Part shown: positions 1 to 7,525 of the stretch, one piece after another | How the letters are laid out: every line of letters begins with the position of its first letter | Position numbering within the stretch: position 1 is the stretch's first letter | Source: Actinomycetes bacterium | GTDB lineage: Bacteria; Actinomycetota; Acidimicrobiia; Acidimicrobiales; Palsa-688 | Direction of reading: 5' to 3' | Assembly: GCA_021827225.1 (NCBI GenBank) | Contig: JAKAXG010000081.1 | Location: 1 to 10,711 of the forward strand | Length of the DNA stretch: 10,711 nt | Notes under the pieces: model-generated | Databases searched by the model: none | What the model saw: the letters and a program-made list of their open reading frames with translations, nothing else | Told to the model about the DNA's origin: nothing | Program-made: the position numbers and the translations under genes

Positions 1-141
1 TCCCGGGACGCGGAACTGGTCTGCCTCGAGGTGGCCCCCGAGACGGGAACGCTCGGGGAGTACTACGAACGCTTCCCGGCGACCAGCGACTCGGAGGTCA
101 TCCGGCTCCTCCGGGCGGCCCCGGTCTGGTTACCCGGCTGA
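1..141 (+). CDS. C-terminal fragment of an unidentified protein
   Basis: An open frame enters from the left edge and ends at a TGA at 139-141, giving the last 46 residues of a protein whose start lies outside the window. The fragment is acidic in its first half (several Glu and Asp, including a GEYYERFP stretch) and ends in a more hydrophobic LLRAAPVWLPG. I do not recognise a family. Support for coding is the G/C-rich third positions, the absence of stops, and the hairpin with a T-rich tail that starts nine bases after the stop. The gene points toward the minus-strand acyltransferase, so the two are convergent and probably not co-regulated. The frame could in principle be chance, but the terminator placement argues for a real gene end. 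Confidence 0.6.
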   Translation, partial: SRDAELVCLEVAPETGTLGEYYERFPATSDSEVIRLLRAAPVWLPG

Positions 142-149
142 CGCGAAGG

Positions 150-192
150 AGGTCCGCCCCACCGTCGAAGGGGGACGGACCTTCCTCTGTTC
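150..192 (+). terminator. Intrinsic terminator after the left-edge gene
   Basis: An inverted repeat pairs 151-160 (GGTCCGCCCC) with 171-181 (GGGGACGGACC), with one bulged A at 175 and a ten-base loop. An extra A-T pair at 150/182 extends it. The plus strand then reads TTCCTCTGTTC, a T-rich though interrupted tail. It lies nine bases past the stop at 141, where a Rho-independent terminator for the plus-strand gene is expected. It may also block read-through from the opposing minus-strand unit, but there it lacks a T tract. Confidence 0.7.
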
Positions 193-304
193 AGTTTCCT
201 CCGCGCCGCCCGCCCACCCGGTCAGGCCCTACAGAGCCCACTCGAGCTCTTGCTCAAAGGCCGGTAACCGCCACCAGGCGCCCTCACGGAACCATCCGGG
301 CCTT

Positions 305-326
305 GCCCGAGCCTAGAACCTCGGGC
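305..326 (-). terminator. Possible 3' hairpin of the SulP-acyltransferase unit
   Basis: A perfect 7-bp inverted repeat, GCCCGAG at 305-311 and CTCGGGC at 320-326, encloses an eight-base loop. It lies about 50 bases beyond the acyltransferase stop when read on the minus strand. There is no T tract on the minus-strand 3' side, so it is at best a weak terminator or an mRNA 3' stabilising hairpin. A 7-bp repeat in G/C-rich DNA could also be chance. Confidence 0.3.
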
Positions 327-374
327 CGGGGCATCGACCGGGAGCGTGGGCATCGGCGGAGGCCCTACTCGATC

Positions 375-1841
375 TCATCCGGTAACACCACCTCCATCCT
401 CGTCGGTGACGACTCCGTCATGCTTGCTGCCAACTGTTACAACCGGTGCGGCGGCTGGGGTATTCCCCAGCACCTCGGCGAAGCCGAGGCGCAGGCAGCG
501 CATGAACACGTCGGGATCGGGCACCGCCGCGGTGTCGGTGGTGACCCCGATGTAGCAGCGGCCGTTGTAGGAGAGCATGGTGAGGTTGGCGGCGGTCCCG
601 GTGGTCGGCCCGTAGGCCTCGTACCGCTCGACGGGGGCGCCGGCGAGGAAGACCGGGTGCGGGAACCCGGGCACGTCGCTGGCCACGAAGTCGACGTTGC
701 GCAGGATGCTGCCCACCACCGCCGAGGGCAGCATGTTGAGTGCCGCGGCGATGGCGTCGGTCAGCGGAAGGGAGGGCTCGTGACGGGCCTTCCGGGTCCG
801 GGACCTGATGTCGGCCATCCGGCGGGCCGGGTTGGTCTCGGCCACCGGCAGCGGAAACCTCATCAGGGTTATGCGGTTGCCGCCCACAGGATCGTCGGGA
901 GTCCGGATGCTGATCGGCATGGTCACCCGCAGATGCTCGACCAGCACACCGTGGTGCTCGTGGTACAGGCGCATCCCGCCGGTAACCGCGGCCAGGAAGG
1001 CGTCGTTGACCGAGACCCCGGCCCTCGCTCCGGCCGAACGCAGGTCGGTGAGCGGGACCGACAGTGACTGCAGCTGGCGCCTCAGGCTGCGGCCGGTCAT
1101 CAGCGGTGACATGGTCTGGCGCACGGGCGCCACCGTACGGGCGATCGACGCCACCTCCGCCACCACGTCGGTGCCCGCCCGGAGGGGATTGCGGATCGTC
1201 GCCCACACGTCGGGGACGGCGGCCCGGGCCCGGCGGGCCAGGAAGCCCGCCGACCGGGTGGCCCGCCAACCCAGCCGCTGGGCGAGGAGCTGCGAGCCGC
1301 CCGGTGCCACCTCGACGGGCGGCAGCGGCGCGTCGGGCGGCGGCGCCGGCTCTCGGTCGGGGTCGAACAACATCAGGGCCAGCTGCATCCCTCCCAGGCC
1401 GTCGGTCAGGGAATGGTGCACCTTCATCACCAGCGCCGCCCTGCCCCCCTCCAGGTGGTCCACCAGGGTGAACTGCCACAACGGGTGGGCCCGGTCGAAG
1501 CCGGTCATGGCGTCCCGGCGGGCGATGTCCATGACCACCGTCTCGTCGCGGGGCTCGGGGGCGTCCACCCGGCTCAGATGCCAGCTGATGTCGAAATCGG
1601 TCACGTCGGTCCAGCGGGGCGGCGTCATCCGCCCCGGGAGATCCATGACCCGCTGGCGGAACATGGGGACCATCCGGGTGCCGTGCTCCAGTTTGGTCAC
1701 GATGGTGTGCCAGTCCGGGCTGCCGGCCAGCCAGGCGACGGCCACGATCGTCGAACGCAGCACCGGGTCCTGCTCCATGTACCAGGAAAAAGCGTCGCCT
1801 GCCCGCATGAAGCGCTCATCAGCAACGTGGTTGGGCTTCAT
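375..1841 (-). CDS. WS/DGAT-family acyltransferase (wax ester synthase / diacylglycerol acyltransferase)
   Basis: This 488-residue protein belongs to the bacterial WS/DGAT family, which joins acyl-CoA to diacylglycerol or long-chain alcohols to make triacylglycerol or wax esters, usually at the inner face of the membrane. The catalytic motif HHSLTDG is at residues 142-148 (family consensus HHxxxDG). It is preceded by the PLW motif at 120-122. The second-domain ND motif (VNDAFLAAV) is at about 278-286, and a SDVPG segment at 388-392 precedes a typical LAGAPV stretch. Length is close to the usual 450-490. The ATG at 1841 overlaps the stop of the upstream SulP gene as ATGA and has no clear Shine-Dalgarno, so initiation probably relies on coupling. 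An ATG at residue 12 lies just before the conserved GDAF segment and is an alternative start. The last 30 residues are a Gly/Asp/Val-rich tail outside the conserved fold. Substrate preference cannot be read from sequence. Confidence 0.93.
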   Translation of the reverse strand: MKPNHVADERFMRAGDAFSWYMEQDPVLRSTIVAVAWLAGSPDWHTIVTKLEHGTRMVPMFRQRVMDLPGRMTPPRWTDVTDFDISWHLSRVDAPEPRDETVVMDIARRDAMTGFDRAHPLWQFTLVDHLEGGRAALVMKVHHSLTDGLGGMQLALMLFDPDREPAPPPDAPLPPVEVAPGGSQLLAQRLGWRATRSAGFLARRARAAVPDVWATIRNPLRAGTDVVAEVASIARTVAPVRQTMSPLMTGRSLRRQLQSLSVPLTDLRSAGARAGVSVNDAFLAAVTGGMRLYHEHHGVLVEHLRVTMPISIRTPDDPVGGNRITLMRFPLPVAETNPARRMADIRSRTRKARHEPSLPLTDAIAAALNMLPSAVVGSILRNVDFVASDVPGFPHPVFLAGAPVERYEAYGPTTGTAANLTMLSYNGRCYIGVTTDTAAVPDPDVFMRCLRLGFAEVLGNTPAAAPVVTVGSKHDGVVTDEDGGGVTG

Positions 1842-3592
1842 CGAGAGGATCGTCGCCGAGGGGGCCGGTCAACGACAGAGGAAATCGTCACGTCGGGGCC
1901 GGCGGACGCGGCGGCGCAGGCCACCACCGCCTCCCACACCGTGCCGTAGAAGTTCCCGGCCCCGATCCGGCGGGTCAACCCGGACCGGGTGAGGCTGCCC
2001 TTGGCCCGTTCCCCGACCCGGGCCACGGCGAAGCCGATGCCCCGCCGGCTCAACAGGTCCAGCACCCCGGCCAGTGCCTCGACCCCGGTGTAGTCCACGT
2101 CGCTCATGCCGATGGCGTCGAGGATGACCGCCGACGGTCGGCCCAGCGCCCGGTCCAGAGCCGCGTCCATCTCGGCCCGGAACTGCTGGGCGTTGGCGTA
2201 CCACAGCGGGGTGGAGAAGAGCACCACGAGCACTCCCGGTATCTGCGCAGCCCGCTCGGCGCCGCTCAGCGGGGCGAAGCTGGTGGTCCCCGGCACCCGT
2301 CCGAGCACGTGCAGCTGCGGCCGGGCGTCGAGGCGGGCCCGGTCGAGGATGGCCAGGGCCACGGCCACCCCGATCCCCTGCTGGACACCGACGAAGGCGA
2401 CGGTGAGCGCGGCGGTGGCGGCCAGGGCGGCCTCGAAGCGGCTGAAGCGGGCGATGCCGGCCAGCTCACGGCCGTGGAACATCCTGACGGCCACGAAGAT
2501 GAGGATGGCGGCCAGGGTGGCGAGGGGGACATCGCGCAGCAGGCCGGACACCGGGATGAGGGCGGCCACCACCGCGGCGGCGCCGAGAGACGTGGCCTGG
2601 GTCCGCCCGCCGGCCATCTGCACCGCCGCGGTGCGGGGCGGGCTGGCGTTCACGGGGAAGGCGCCGACCAGGCCGGCGAGCAGGTTGCCCACCCCCACGG
2701 CGACGAAGTCCTGGTCGACGTCGCCGGCGCCGTCCGGGCGGTCGGCGAACGCCCGGACGGTGGCGGCGGACTGGCTGATGACCACCAGCGCCACCACCGC
2801 GGCGAGCGGCGCCAGGTCGACCACCGCCGACCACGACAGCCCGGCCAGCCGCAACGCCGGCGCCGCCGGTTGGACGGCGCCCACCACCGCCACCCCGCGG
2901 CCGGGCAGCCGGGTCAGCCAGACCAGGGTCGCCGAGGCGACCAGGCCGAACAGGGCGGCGGGCAGCCGGCGGTCCAGGCGCTCGGCGCCCAGGACGAGGA
3001 CCAGCACCCCGGCCCCGATGCCCAGAGACCACCCGTTGGTGGCGGAGAGGTCGCCGAGCACGGCGTGCAGCCGGTGGACCGTGCTGCCGCCCGACCCGGG
3101 GAGGCCGAGCAGGTCGGGAAGCTGGTGGACGATGATGATCACCGCCACCCCGGCGAGGAAGCCGGTGATTATGGGAGTGGAGAGGAACTGCGCCACCCAC
3201 CCCAGGCGCAGGAGCCCCACCAACGCCACCATCACCCCCACCGACACGGCCAGGATCCCCACCAGCTCGGCGTAGCGGGGGGAACCGGTGGCCGCCAGGC
3301 CGGCGACGCCGACGGCGAACAGCGGGGCGATGGTGGAGTCCGCCCCGACCGACAGCCGCCGGTGGGCGCCGAGCAGGGCGAAGCAGACGCTGCCGGCGAC
3401 GAAGGCGTAGAGCCCGGTCACCGGGGGCATGCCGGCCAGGCGGGAGGTGGCCAGCTGCTCGGGAACGGCTATGGCCAGAAGGGTCAGCGCCGCCCGGGCG
3501 TCGGGGCCCACCTGCTCCGGGCGGTAGCCGTGCAGGGACGGAGCCAGGCGACGCCCGGCCCTCCGCAGCCAGCCGGCCACAGGTCCTCGCAC
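1838..3592 (-). CDS. SulP-family anion transporter with C-terminal STAS domain
   Basis: This 584-residue integral membrane protein matches the SulP (SLC26-like) family, whose members carry sulfate, bicarbonate or other anions. After a short basic N-terminus, residues 22-63 hold the family entry region: a YRPEQ segment, PEQLATS at 44-50 in place of the more usual PQSMAYA, then LAGMPPVTGLYA. Many hydrophobic segments follow to about 417. A FPVNASPPRTA segment at about 312-322 lies in the late transmembrane region that contributes to the anion site. A cytoplasmic STAS domain spans about 450-560, with the conserved strand-loop LDAIGMSDVDYTGVEAL at 491-507. The start is a GTG at 3592, with AGGA ten bases upstream; GTG at residue 5 is also possible. 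The stop overlaps the acyltransferase start by four bases, so the two form one transcription unit. The transported anion is not determinable. Sulfate is the default family guess, and bicarbonate is a real alternative. Confidence 0.92.
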   Translation of the reverse strand: MRGPVAGWLRRAGRRLAPSLHGYRPEQVGPDARAALTLLAIAVPEQLATSRLAGMPPVTGLYAFVAGSVCFALLGAHRRLSVGADSTIAPLFAVGVAGLAATGSPRYAELVGILAVSVGVMVALVGLLRLGWVAQFLSTPIITGFLAGVAVIIIVHQLPDLLGLPGSGGSTVHRLHAVLGDLSATNGWSLGIGAGVLVLVLGAERLDRRLPAALFGLVASATLVWLTRLPGRGVAVVGAVQPAAPALRLAGLSWSAVVDLAPLAAVVALVVISQSAATVRAFADRPDGAGDVDQDFVAVGVGNLLAGLVGAFPVNASPPRTAAVQMAGGRTQATSLGAAAVVAALIPVSGLLRDVPLATLAAILIFVAVRMFHGRELAGIARFSRFEAALAATAALTVAFVGVQQGIGVAVALAILDRARLDARPQLHVLGRVPGTTSFAPLSGAERAAQIPGVLVVLFSTPLWYANAQQFRAEMDAALDRALGRPSAVILDAIGMSDVDYTGVEALAGVLDLLSRRGIGFAVARVGERAKGSLTRSGLTRRIGAGNFYGTVWEAVVACAAASAGPDVTISSVVDRPPRRRSSR

Positions 3593-3718
3593 ACCGGAAC
3601 AGTCCTACCGGCGGGGTGGCGCCGACAAGAGACGAACGACCCTCGACGGCCATTCCTGTGCCGAAAGCCCGGCATCGTGGGCCAGATTGGGCCGAGCCAC
3701 CGCCGGAAGGGGACGACG
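3593..3718. promoter_or_regulatory. Divergent promoter region between SulP and MmpL-like genes
   Basis: The two neighbouring genes start on opposite strands from this 126-base gap, so promoters for both should lie here. On the minus strand, TTGTCG (3628 to 3623) and TAGGAC (3607 to 3602) resemble -35 and -10 boxes, but their 15-base spacing is short. The same TAGGAC contains the AGGA that could act as ribosome binding site, so the two readings compete. No convincing plus-strand promoter boxes or operator palindromes were seen. The location is secure from gene orientation; the boxes are tentative. Confidence 0.45.
3705..3713 (+). promoter_or_regulatory. Ribosome binding site of the MmpL-like gene
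   Basis: GGAAGGGGA at 3705-3713 is a strong purine-rich Shine-Dalgarno sequence, five bases before the ATG at 3719. It fixes the start of the MmpL-like gene. The same frame is open for hundreds of codons further upstream, but that part is antisense to the SulP gene. Confidence 0.8.
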
Positions 3719-5956
3719 ATGACCAACGTTGCGCAGCAGAGGACACCCGCCGGGCCCCCTCCGCCGCGAAGGGGATCCGGCCGGAGCAGGGGGGCCCGGC
3801 TGGTAGCCGTGCTCGGGGTGCTGTGGATGCTGTTGGGCCTGGCCGGCGGCCAGTTCCAGGGCAAGCTCAGCTCCGTACAGAAGAACGACAACGCCGCCTA
3901 CCTGCCGAGGTCGGCCGAATCGACCAAGGTGGCCGACGAGGCTTCCAGGTTCCAGCCGGTGCAGACCGTTCCGGGCTTCATCGTGTACCGCCGACCGGGT
4001 GGCCTGACCGCCGCTGACCGGGCCAAGATCGCCGGCGACGCCAGGGCCTTCCGCTCGGTCCCCGGCGTGGCCGCCCAGCAGGTGGGGACCGCGGTCTTCG
4101 CGTCCGACGGCACGACGGCCAGCATCGCCGTGCCGCTCGTCGGCAAGGACGGCAACGTCAGCGTCGACGGCAAGACCCTGGTGAAGGTGGAGAAGAACGT
4201 GCTGAAGCTGGCCCGGCAGGGCGTCCCGCCCGGGCTGGCCGTCCACAGCGCCGGCCCCGGCGGGCTGCTGGTGGCCTTCATCGACTCGTTCAGCGGCATC
4301 GAGGGCACGCTCCTGCTGGCGGCCGGGCTGGTGGTCATCCTCATCCTCCTGTTCGTCTACCGCAGCCCGGTGCTGTGGTTCTTCCCGCTGTTCAGCTCGG
4401 TGCTGGCCCTGGGCGTCGCCTCGCTCGTGGTCTACGAGCTGGCCAGGCACCAGATCCTGACCCTCAACGGCCAGAGCCAGGGCATCCTCTCGGTGCTGGT
4501 GCTGGGGGCCGGCACCGACTACGCCCTGCTGCTCACCAGCCGCTACCGCGAGGAGCTGCACAACTTCGAGAGCCGGGTCGAGGCCATGACCGCCGCCTGG
4601 AAACGGGCGGCCACCGCCATCGTGGCGTCCGCCAGCACGGTGATCCTCGGCCTGTTGTGCCTGGGCCTCGGCGAGCTGAACTCCGACCGCAGCCTCGGAC
4701 CGGTCTGCGCCATAGGTATCGCCTGCACCGTGGCGATGATGCTCACGTTCCTGCCGTTGGCCCTCGCCGTGGTCCCCCGGGGAGTGTTCTGGCCCCGCGT
4801 CCCCCGGGCGGACCACGAGGGGGACCCGGTGACCCACGGGCCGTGGAGCCGCTTCGCCCGGCGGCTGGCCGGCAGGGACCGCCTGGCCTGGATCCTCACC
4901 ACGGCGGTCCTGCTGGTGGCCGCCGGCTGGCTGGTCACCCTCCGGACCGGCGGTCTGTCCATGACCGACGCCTTCACCAACAACCCCGACGCGGTGGTCG
5001 GGCAGAAGATCTACGACGCCCACTTCCCGGCCGGCGCCGGCGCCCCCGCCCAGATCACCGCCACCGCCGGGTCCGTACCGGCGGTGATCGCCGCCGTCTC
5101 GCACGTCCCCGGCGTGGCCACCTCGCCCGGCTCGGTCTGCGTGGCCCCCGACTACTCCAAGCTGGCCCGCCTGGGCGCCGCCGGCGGCCGGTACGCCGGG
5201 TCGGGCGCCGGCTGCCCGCCGCCGGAGCTGTCGGTGCAGCCGGTCGACGGCCGGCTCCTGGTAAACGCCTACCTCACCTCCAGCTACGACTCCCACGCCG
5301 CGTTCGCCACCATCGGGCGCCTCAGGGCGGCGGTCCACGCCATTCCCGGCGCCCACGCCCTGGTGGGCGGGCAGGCGGCGGTCAACTACGACACCCAGCA
5401 GGCGTCCCGCCACGACCGCAACCTGATCATCCCCGTCGTGCTGGCCGTCATCCTGGTGGTGCTGGCCCTGCTGCTGCGCTCGCTGATAGCCCCGCTGCTG
5501 CTGATCGCCACCGTCGTGCTCTCCTTCAGCGCGGCGCTCGGCGTCTCGGCCATCTTCTTCAACCACGTGTTCGGCTTCGCCAACTCGGACCCGTCGTTCC
5601 CGCTGTTCGCCTTCGTGTTCCTGGTGGCGCTCGGGGTCGACTACAACATCTTCCTCATGACCCGGGTCCGGGAGGAGACCCTCACCCACGGCACCCGGGC
5701 CGGGGTGCTGCGCGGCCTGGCGGTGACCGGGGGCGTGATCACCTCCGCCGGCGTGGTGCTGGCGGCCACGTTCGCCGTGCTCGGGGTCCTGCCGCTGGTG
5801 GCCCTGAGCGAGGTCGGCTTCGCGGTCGCCTTCGGGGTGCTGCTCGACACCGTCGTGGTCCGCTCCCTGCTCGTCCCCGCTCTGGCCCACGACCTGGGGC
5901 CGGTCATCTGGTGGCCGTCCCGCCTGGACCGGGCCCCGGGGGGCGGACGAATGTGA
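3719..5956 (+). CDS. MMPL/RND-family membrane exporter
   Basis: This 745-residue protein has the MMPL-type RND architecture: proton-driven export of lipids or small hydrophobic molecules across the cytoplasmic membrane. A Pro/Arg-rich cytoplasmic N-terminus is followed by TM1 (about 27-44), an extracytoplasmic porter loop (45-190), TM2-TM6 (about 197-350), a short cytoplasmic link, TM7 (389-406), a second porter loop (407-568) and TM8-TM12 (569-719). The two repeats carry the paired Asp-Tyr signature, GTDYALLL at 265-272 (D267, Y268) and LGVDYNIFL at 638-646 (D641, Y642). These correspond to the proton-relay pairs known in mycobacterial MmpL3. C474 and C499 in the second porter loop could form a disulfide. 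The protein is shorter than mycobacterial MmpL3 and lacks a long C-terminal cytoplasmic domain. The start is set by the strong ribosome binding site. The substrate is unknown. Lipid export would fit the nearby WS/DGAT gene, but that gene is divergently transcribed and gives no proof. Confidence 0.92.
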   Translation: MTNVAQQRTPAGPPPPRRGSGRSRGARLVAVLGVLWMLLGLAGGQFQGKLSSVQKNDNAAYLPRSAESTKVADEASRFQPVQTVPGFIVYRRPGGLTAADRAKIAGDARAFRSVPGVAAQQVGTAVFASDGTTASIAVPLVGKDGNVSVDGKTLVKVEKNVLKLARQGVPPGLAVHSAGPGGLLVAFIDSFSGIEGTLLLAAGLVVILILLFVYRSPVLWFFPLFSSVLALGVASLVVYELARHQILTLNGQSQGILSVLVLGAGTDYALLLTSRYREELHNFESRVEAMTAAWKRAATAIVASASTVILGLLCLGLGELNSDRSLGPVCAIGIACTVAMMLTFLPLALAVVPRGVFWPRVPRADHEGDPVTHGPWSRFARRLAGRDRLAWILTTAVLLVAAGWLVTLRTGGLSMTDAFTNNPDAVVGQKIYDAHFPAGAGAPAQITATAGSVPAVIAAVSHVPGVATSPGSVCVAPDYSKLARLGAAGGRYAGSGAGCPPPELSVQPVDGRLLVNAYLTSSYDSHAAFATIGRLRAAVHAIPGAHALVGGQAAVNYDTQQASRHDRNLIIPVVLAVILVVLALLLRSLIAPLLLIATVVLSFSAALGVSAIFFNHVFGFANSDPSFPLFAFVFLVALGVDYNIFLMTRVREETLTHGTRAGVLRGLAVTGGVITSAGVVLAATFAVLGVLPLVALSEVGFAVAFGVLLDTVVVRSLLVPALAHDLGPVIWWPSRLDRAPGGGRM

Positions 5957-5994
5957 CCAAAATCGCCGCCTCCCGCGTCCAGAAAGGGACTTCC

Positions 5995-6021
5995 GGCCCG
6001 TAGCAGAGGGGGCGACGGGCC
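5995..6021 (+). other. Hairpin between the MmpL-like gene and cydA
   Basis: GGCCCGT at 5995-6001 and ACGGGCC at 6015-6021 form a perfect 7-bp inverted repeat with a 13-base loop. It begins 38 bases after the MmpL-like stop and ends 15 bases before the cydA ATG. No T run follows. It might be a weak terminator, a leader structure of cydA mRNA that includes the purine run in its loop, or chance. No Rex-type or other recognisable redox operator was seen in this 80-base gap. Confidence 0.3.
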
Positions 6022-6036
6022 CCGAGACTTGCCCTC

Positions 6037-7479
6037 ATGAGCCCGGACACCTTGGCGCGGTGGCAGTTCGCCTCAACGACCGTTTACCACTTCCTCATCG
6101 TCCCGGTGTCGATCGGCCTGGCCCTCCTGGTCGCCGTGATGCAGACGCTCGCCTACCGCCGCCGGGGTACCCCGGCCGGGGCGGCGTGGGACTCGGCCAG
6201 CCGGTTCTGGGGGCGGCTGATGGTCATCTCGTTCGCCATCGGGGTGGTGACGGGCATAGTGCAGGAGTTCCAGTTCGGGATGAACTGGTCGGCCTACTCC
6301 CGCTTCGTCGGCGACGTGTTCGGCGCTCCCCTGGCCATGGAGGGGCTCATCGCCTTCTTCCTCGAGTCCACGTTCCTCGGCCTGTGGGTCTTCGGGCGGG
6401 ATCTCCTGACGCCCCGGCTCCACCTGGCGGCGATCTGGCTGGCCGCCCTGGGCTCCACCGTCAGCGCCTACTTCATCCTGGCGGCCAACAGCTTCATGCA
6501 GCATCCGGTCGGCTTCGTGTTGAACCCGGTGACCCACACCGCCCGGCTGACCGACATCTGGAAGGTGCTGTTCCAGAACACCCAGCTGGTCACTTTTTCC
6601 CACACTATTCTGGCAGCCATACTGACGGGAGCGGCGATGCTCCTCTCGGTGAGCGCCTGGCACCTGGCCCGCTCCGGCCCCGACGCCGACCCGCTCCACA
6701 AGCGGGTCGCCAAGATCGCTCTGGCCGGCGTGCTGGTCGGCGCCATCGGCGCGTCGGTGGCCGGCCACATCCAGGGCCAGGTCATGACCAAGCAGCAGCC
6801 CATGAAGATGGCCGCCGCCGAGGCCCTCTGGACCACCAAGTCCCACGCCTCCTTCTCCCTCTTCGCCGTCGGCGACGTCTCCAAGGGTCGCAACAAGGTG
6901 GACATCGCCATCCCCGACGGCCTCTCCATCCTCGCCACCAACCATCCGGGCGCCACGGTTCAGGGCATCCAGCAGGTGCAGGCCGAGGAAGTGGCCACCT
7001 ACGGCCCGGGCAACTACGTGCCCATCGTGGGCCTGGCCTACTGGTGCTTCCGCCTGATGATCGGGTTCGGCGCCCTGGCCGGGCTCATCGCCTTCGCGCT
7101 GGTGGTGCAGTGGCGCCGGGGCCGGCTGCTGGAGAGCCGCCTGCTGCTGCGCATCGCCACCTGGACGGTCGTCCTGCCGCTGCTCGCCAACACCGCCGGT
7201 TGGCTGTTCACCGAGACGGCCCGCCAGCCCTGGCTGGTCTACGGCCTGCTCAAGACGGCCGCCGGCGTCAGTCCCAACGTCTCCAACACCACGGTCGCCA
7301 TCACCCTCATCGGGTTCGCCGCCCTCTACGGGGTGCTGGGGCTGATAGCCGCCCGACTGTTCATCCGCACCGCCAAGCAGGGACCGGCGGCCGTCGTGGC
7401 CGGCGGCGACGGCTACGGGGGCGGCAGCGGCACCGGCACCCCCTCCGACTCCGACGGCGTCCTGGCCCTCGCCCCCTGA
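6037..7479 (+). CDS. cydA: Cytochrome bd quinol oxidase subunit I
   Basis: CydA carries the quinol site and all three hemes of cytochrome bd, the cytoplasmic-membrane oxidase that reduces oxygen to water with high affinity. Key residues of the Escherichia coli enzyme have clear counterparts: H18 (H19) and E393 in the GWxxxExxRQPW motif (E445) for the active-site hemes, H189 and M341 (H186, M393) as heme b558 ligands, E102 and E110 (E99, E107) in MEGLIAFFLES, R339 (R391), and K257/E262 in the Q-loop (K252, E257). At 480 residues with a compact segment after the Q-loop, it fits the short Q-loop subfamily. The ATG at 6037 gives the normal YHFLIVPVSIG beginning but has no strong Shine-Dalgarno; the purine run at 6006-6012 is too distant. 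The C-terminus ends in a Gly/Ser/Asp-rich tail from about residue 455. cydB follows after 46 bases. Confidence 0.97.
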   Translation: MSPDTLARWQFASTTVYHFLIVPVSIGLALLVAVMQTLAYRRRGTPAGAAWDSASRFWGRLMVISFAIGVVTGIVQEFQFGMNWSAYSRFVGDVFGAPLAMEGLIAFFLESTFLGLWVFGRDLLTPRLHLAAIWLAALGSTVSAYFILAANSFMQHPVGFVLNPVTHTARLTDIWKVLFQNTQLVTFSHTILAAILTGAAMLLSVSAWHLARSGPDADPLHKRVAKIALAGVLVGAIGASVAGHIQGQVMTKQQPMKMAAAEALWTTKSHASFSLFAVGDVSKGRNKVDIAIPDGLSILATNHPGATVQGIQQVQAEEVATYGPGNYVPIVGLAYWCFRLMIGFGALAGLIAFALVVQWRRGRLLESRLLLRIATWTVVLPLLANTAGWLFTETARQPWLVYGLLKTAAGVSPNVSNTTVAITLIGFAALYGVLGLIAARLFIRTAKQGPAAVVAGGDGYGGGSGTGTPSDSDGVLALAP

Positions 7480-7513
7480 ACGTGGCGACCGACAACTACC
7501 CGCCCCCTACTCG

Positions 7514-7518
7514 AAGGA
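7514..7518 (+). promoter_or_regulatory. Ribosome binding site of cydB
   Basis: AAGGA at 7514-7518 lies seven bases before the GTG at 7526. It supports that GTG over the TTG immediately after it as the cydB start. Confidence 0.65.
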
Positions 7519-7525
7519 TCACCCC

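Larger units (their letters stand above)
142..374. other. Non-coding gap between convergent genes
   Basis: These 233 bases separate the stop of the left-edge gene from the stop of the minus-strand acyltransferase. They hold the terminator at 150-192 and a short inverted repeat at 305-326. No convincing ORF, tRNA or promoter was seen. The composition looks less G/C-biased than the neighbouring genes. Open frames entering from the right on the plus strand are antisense to the acyltransferase and look like composition artefacts. Confidence 0.6.

Noticed and set aside
303..1992. Several plus-strand open frames opposite the acyltransferase
   Set aside because: The minus frame contains the catalytic HHxxxDG, PLW and ND motifs. 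The plus frames have no recognisable content.
2309..3718. Plus-strand open frame extending the MmpL-like gene 470 codons upstream
   Set aside because: It is antisense to the SulP gene, is rich in His, Gln, Gly and Asp without any fold, and the strong ribosome binding site at 3705-3713 marks the real start at 3719.
3605..5890. Minus-strand open frame of 761 codons opposite the MmpL-like gene
   Set aside because: The translation is a Gln/His/Gly/Asp-rich string with no domain, typical of the antisense shadow of a G/C-rich gene whose third positions are almost always G or C.
4375..6003. Second plus-strand open frame overlapping the MmpL-like gene
   Set aside because: It is an Arg/Pro/Gly-rich out-of-frame shadow of the exporter with no domain.
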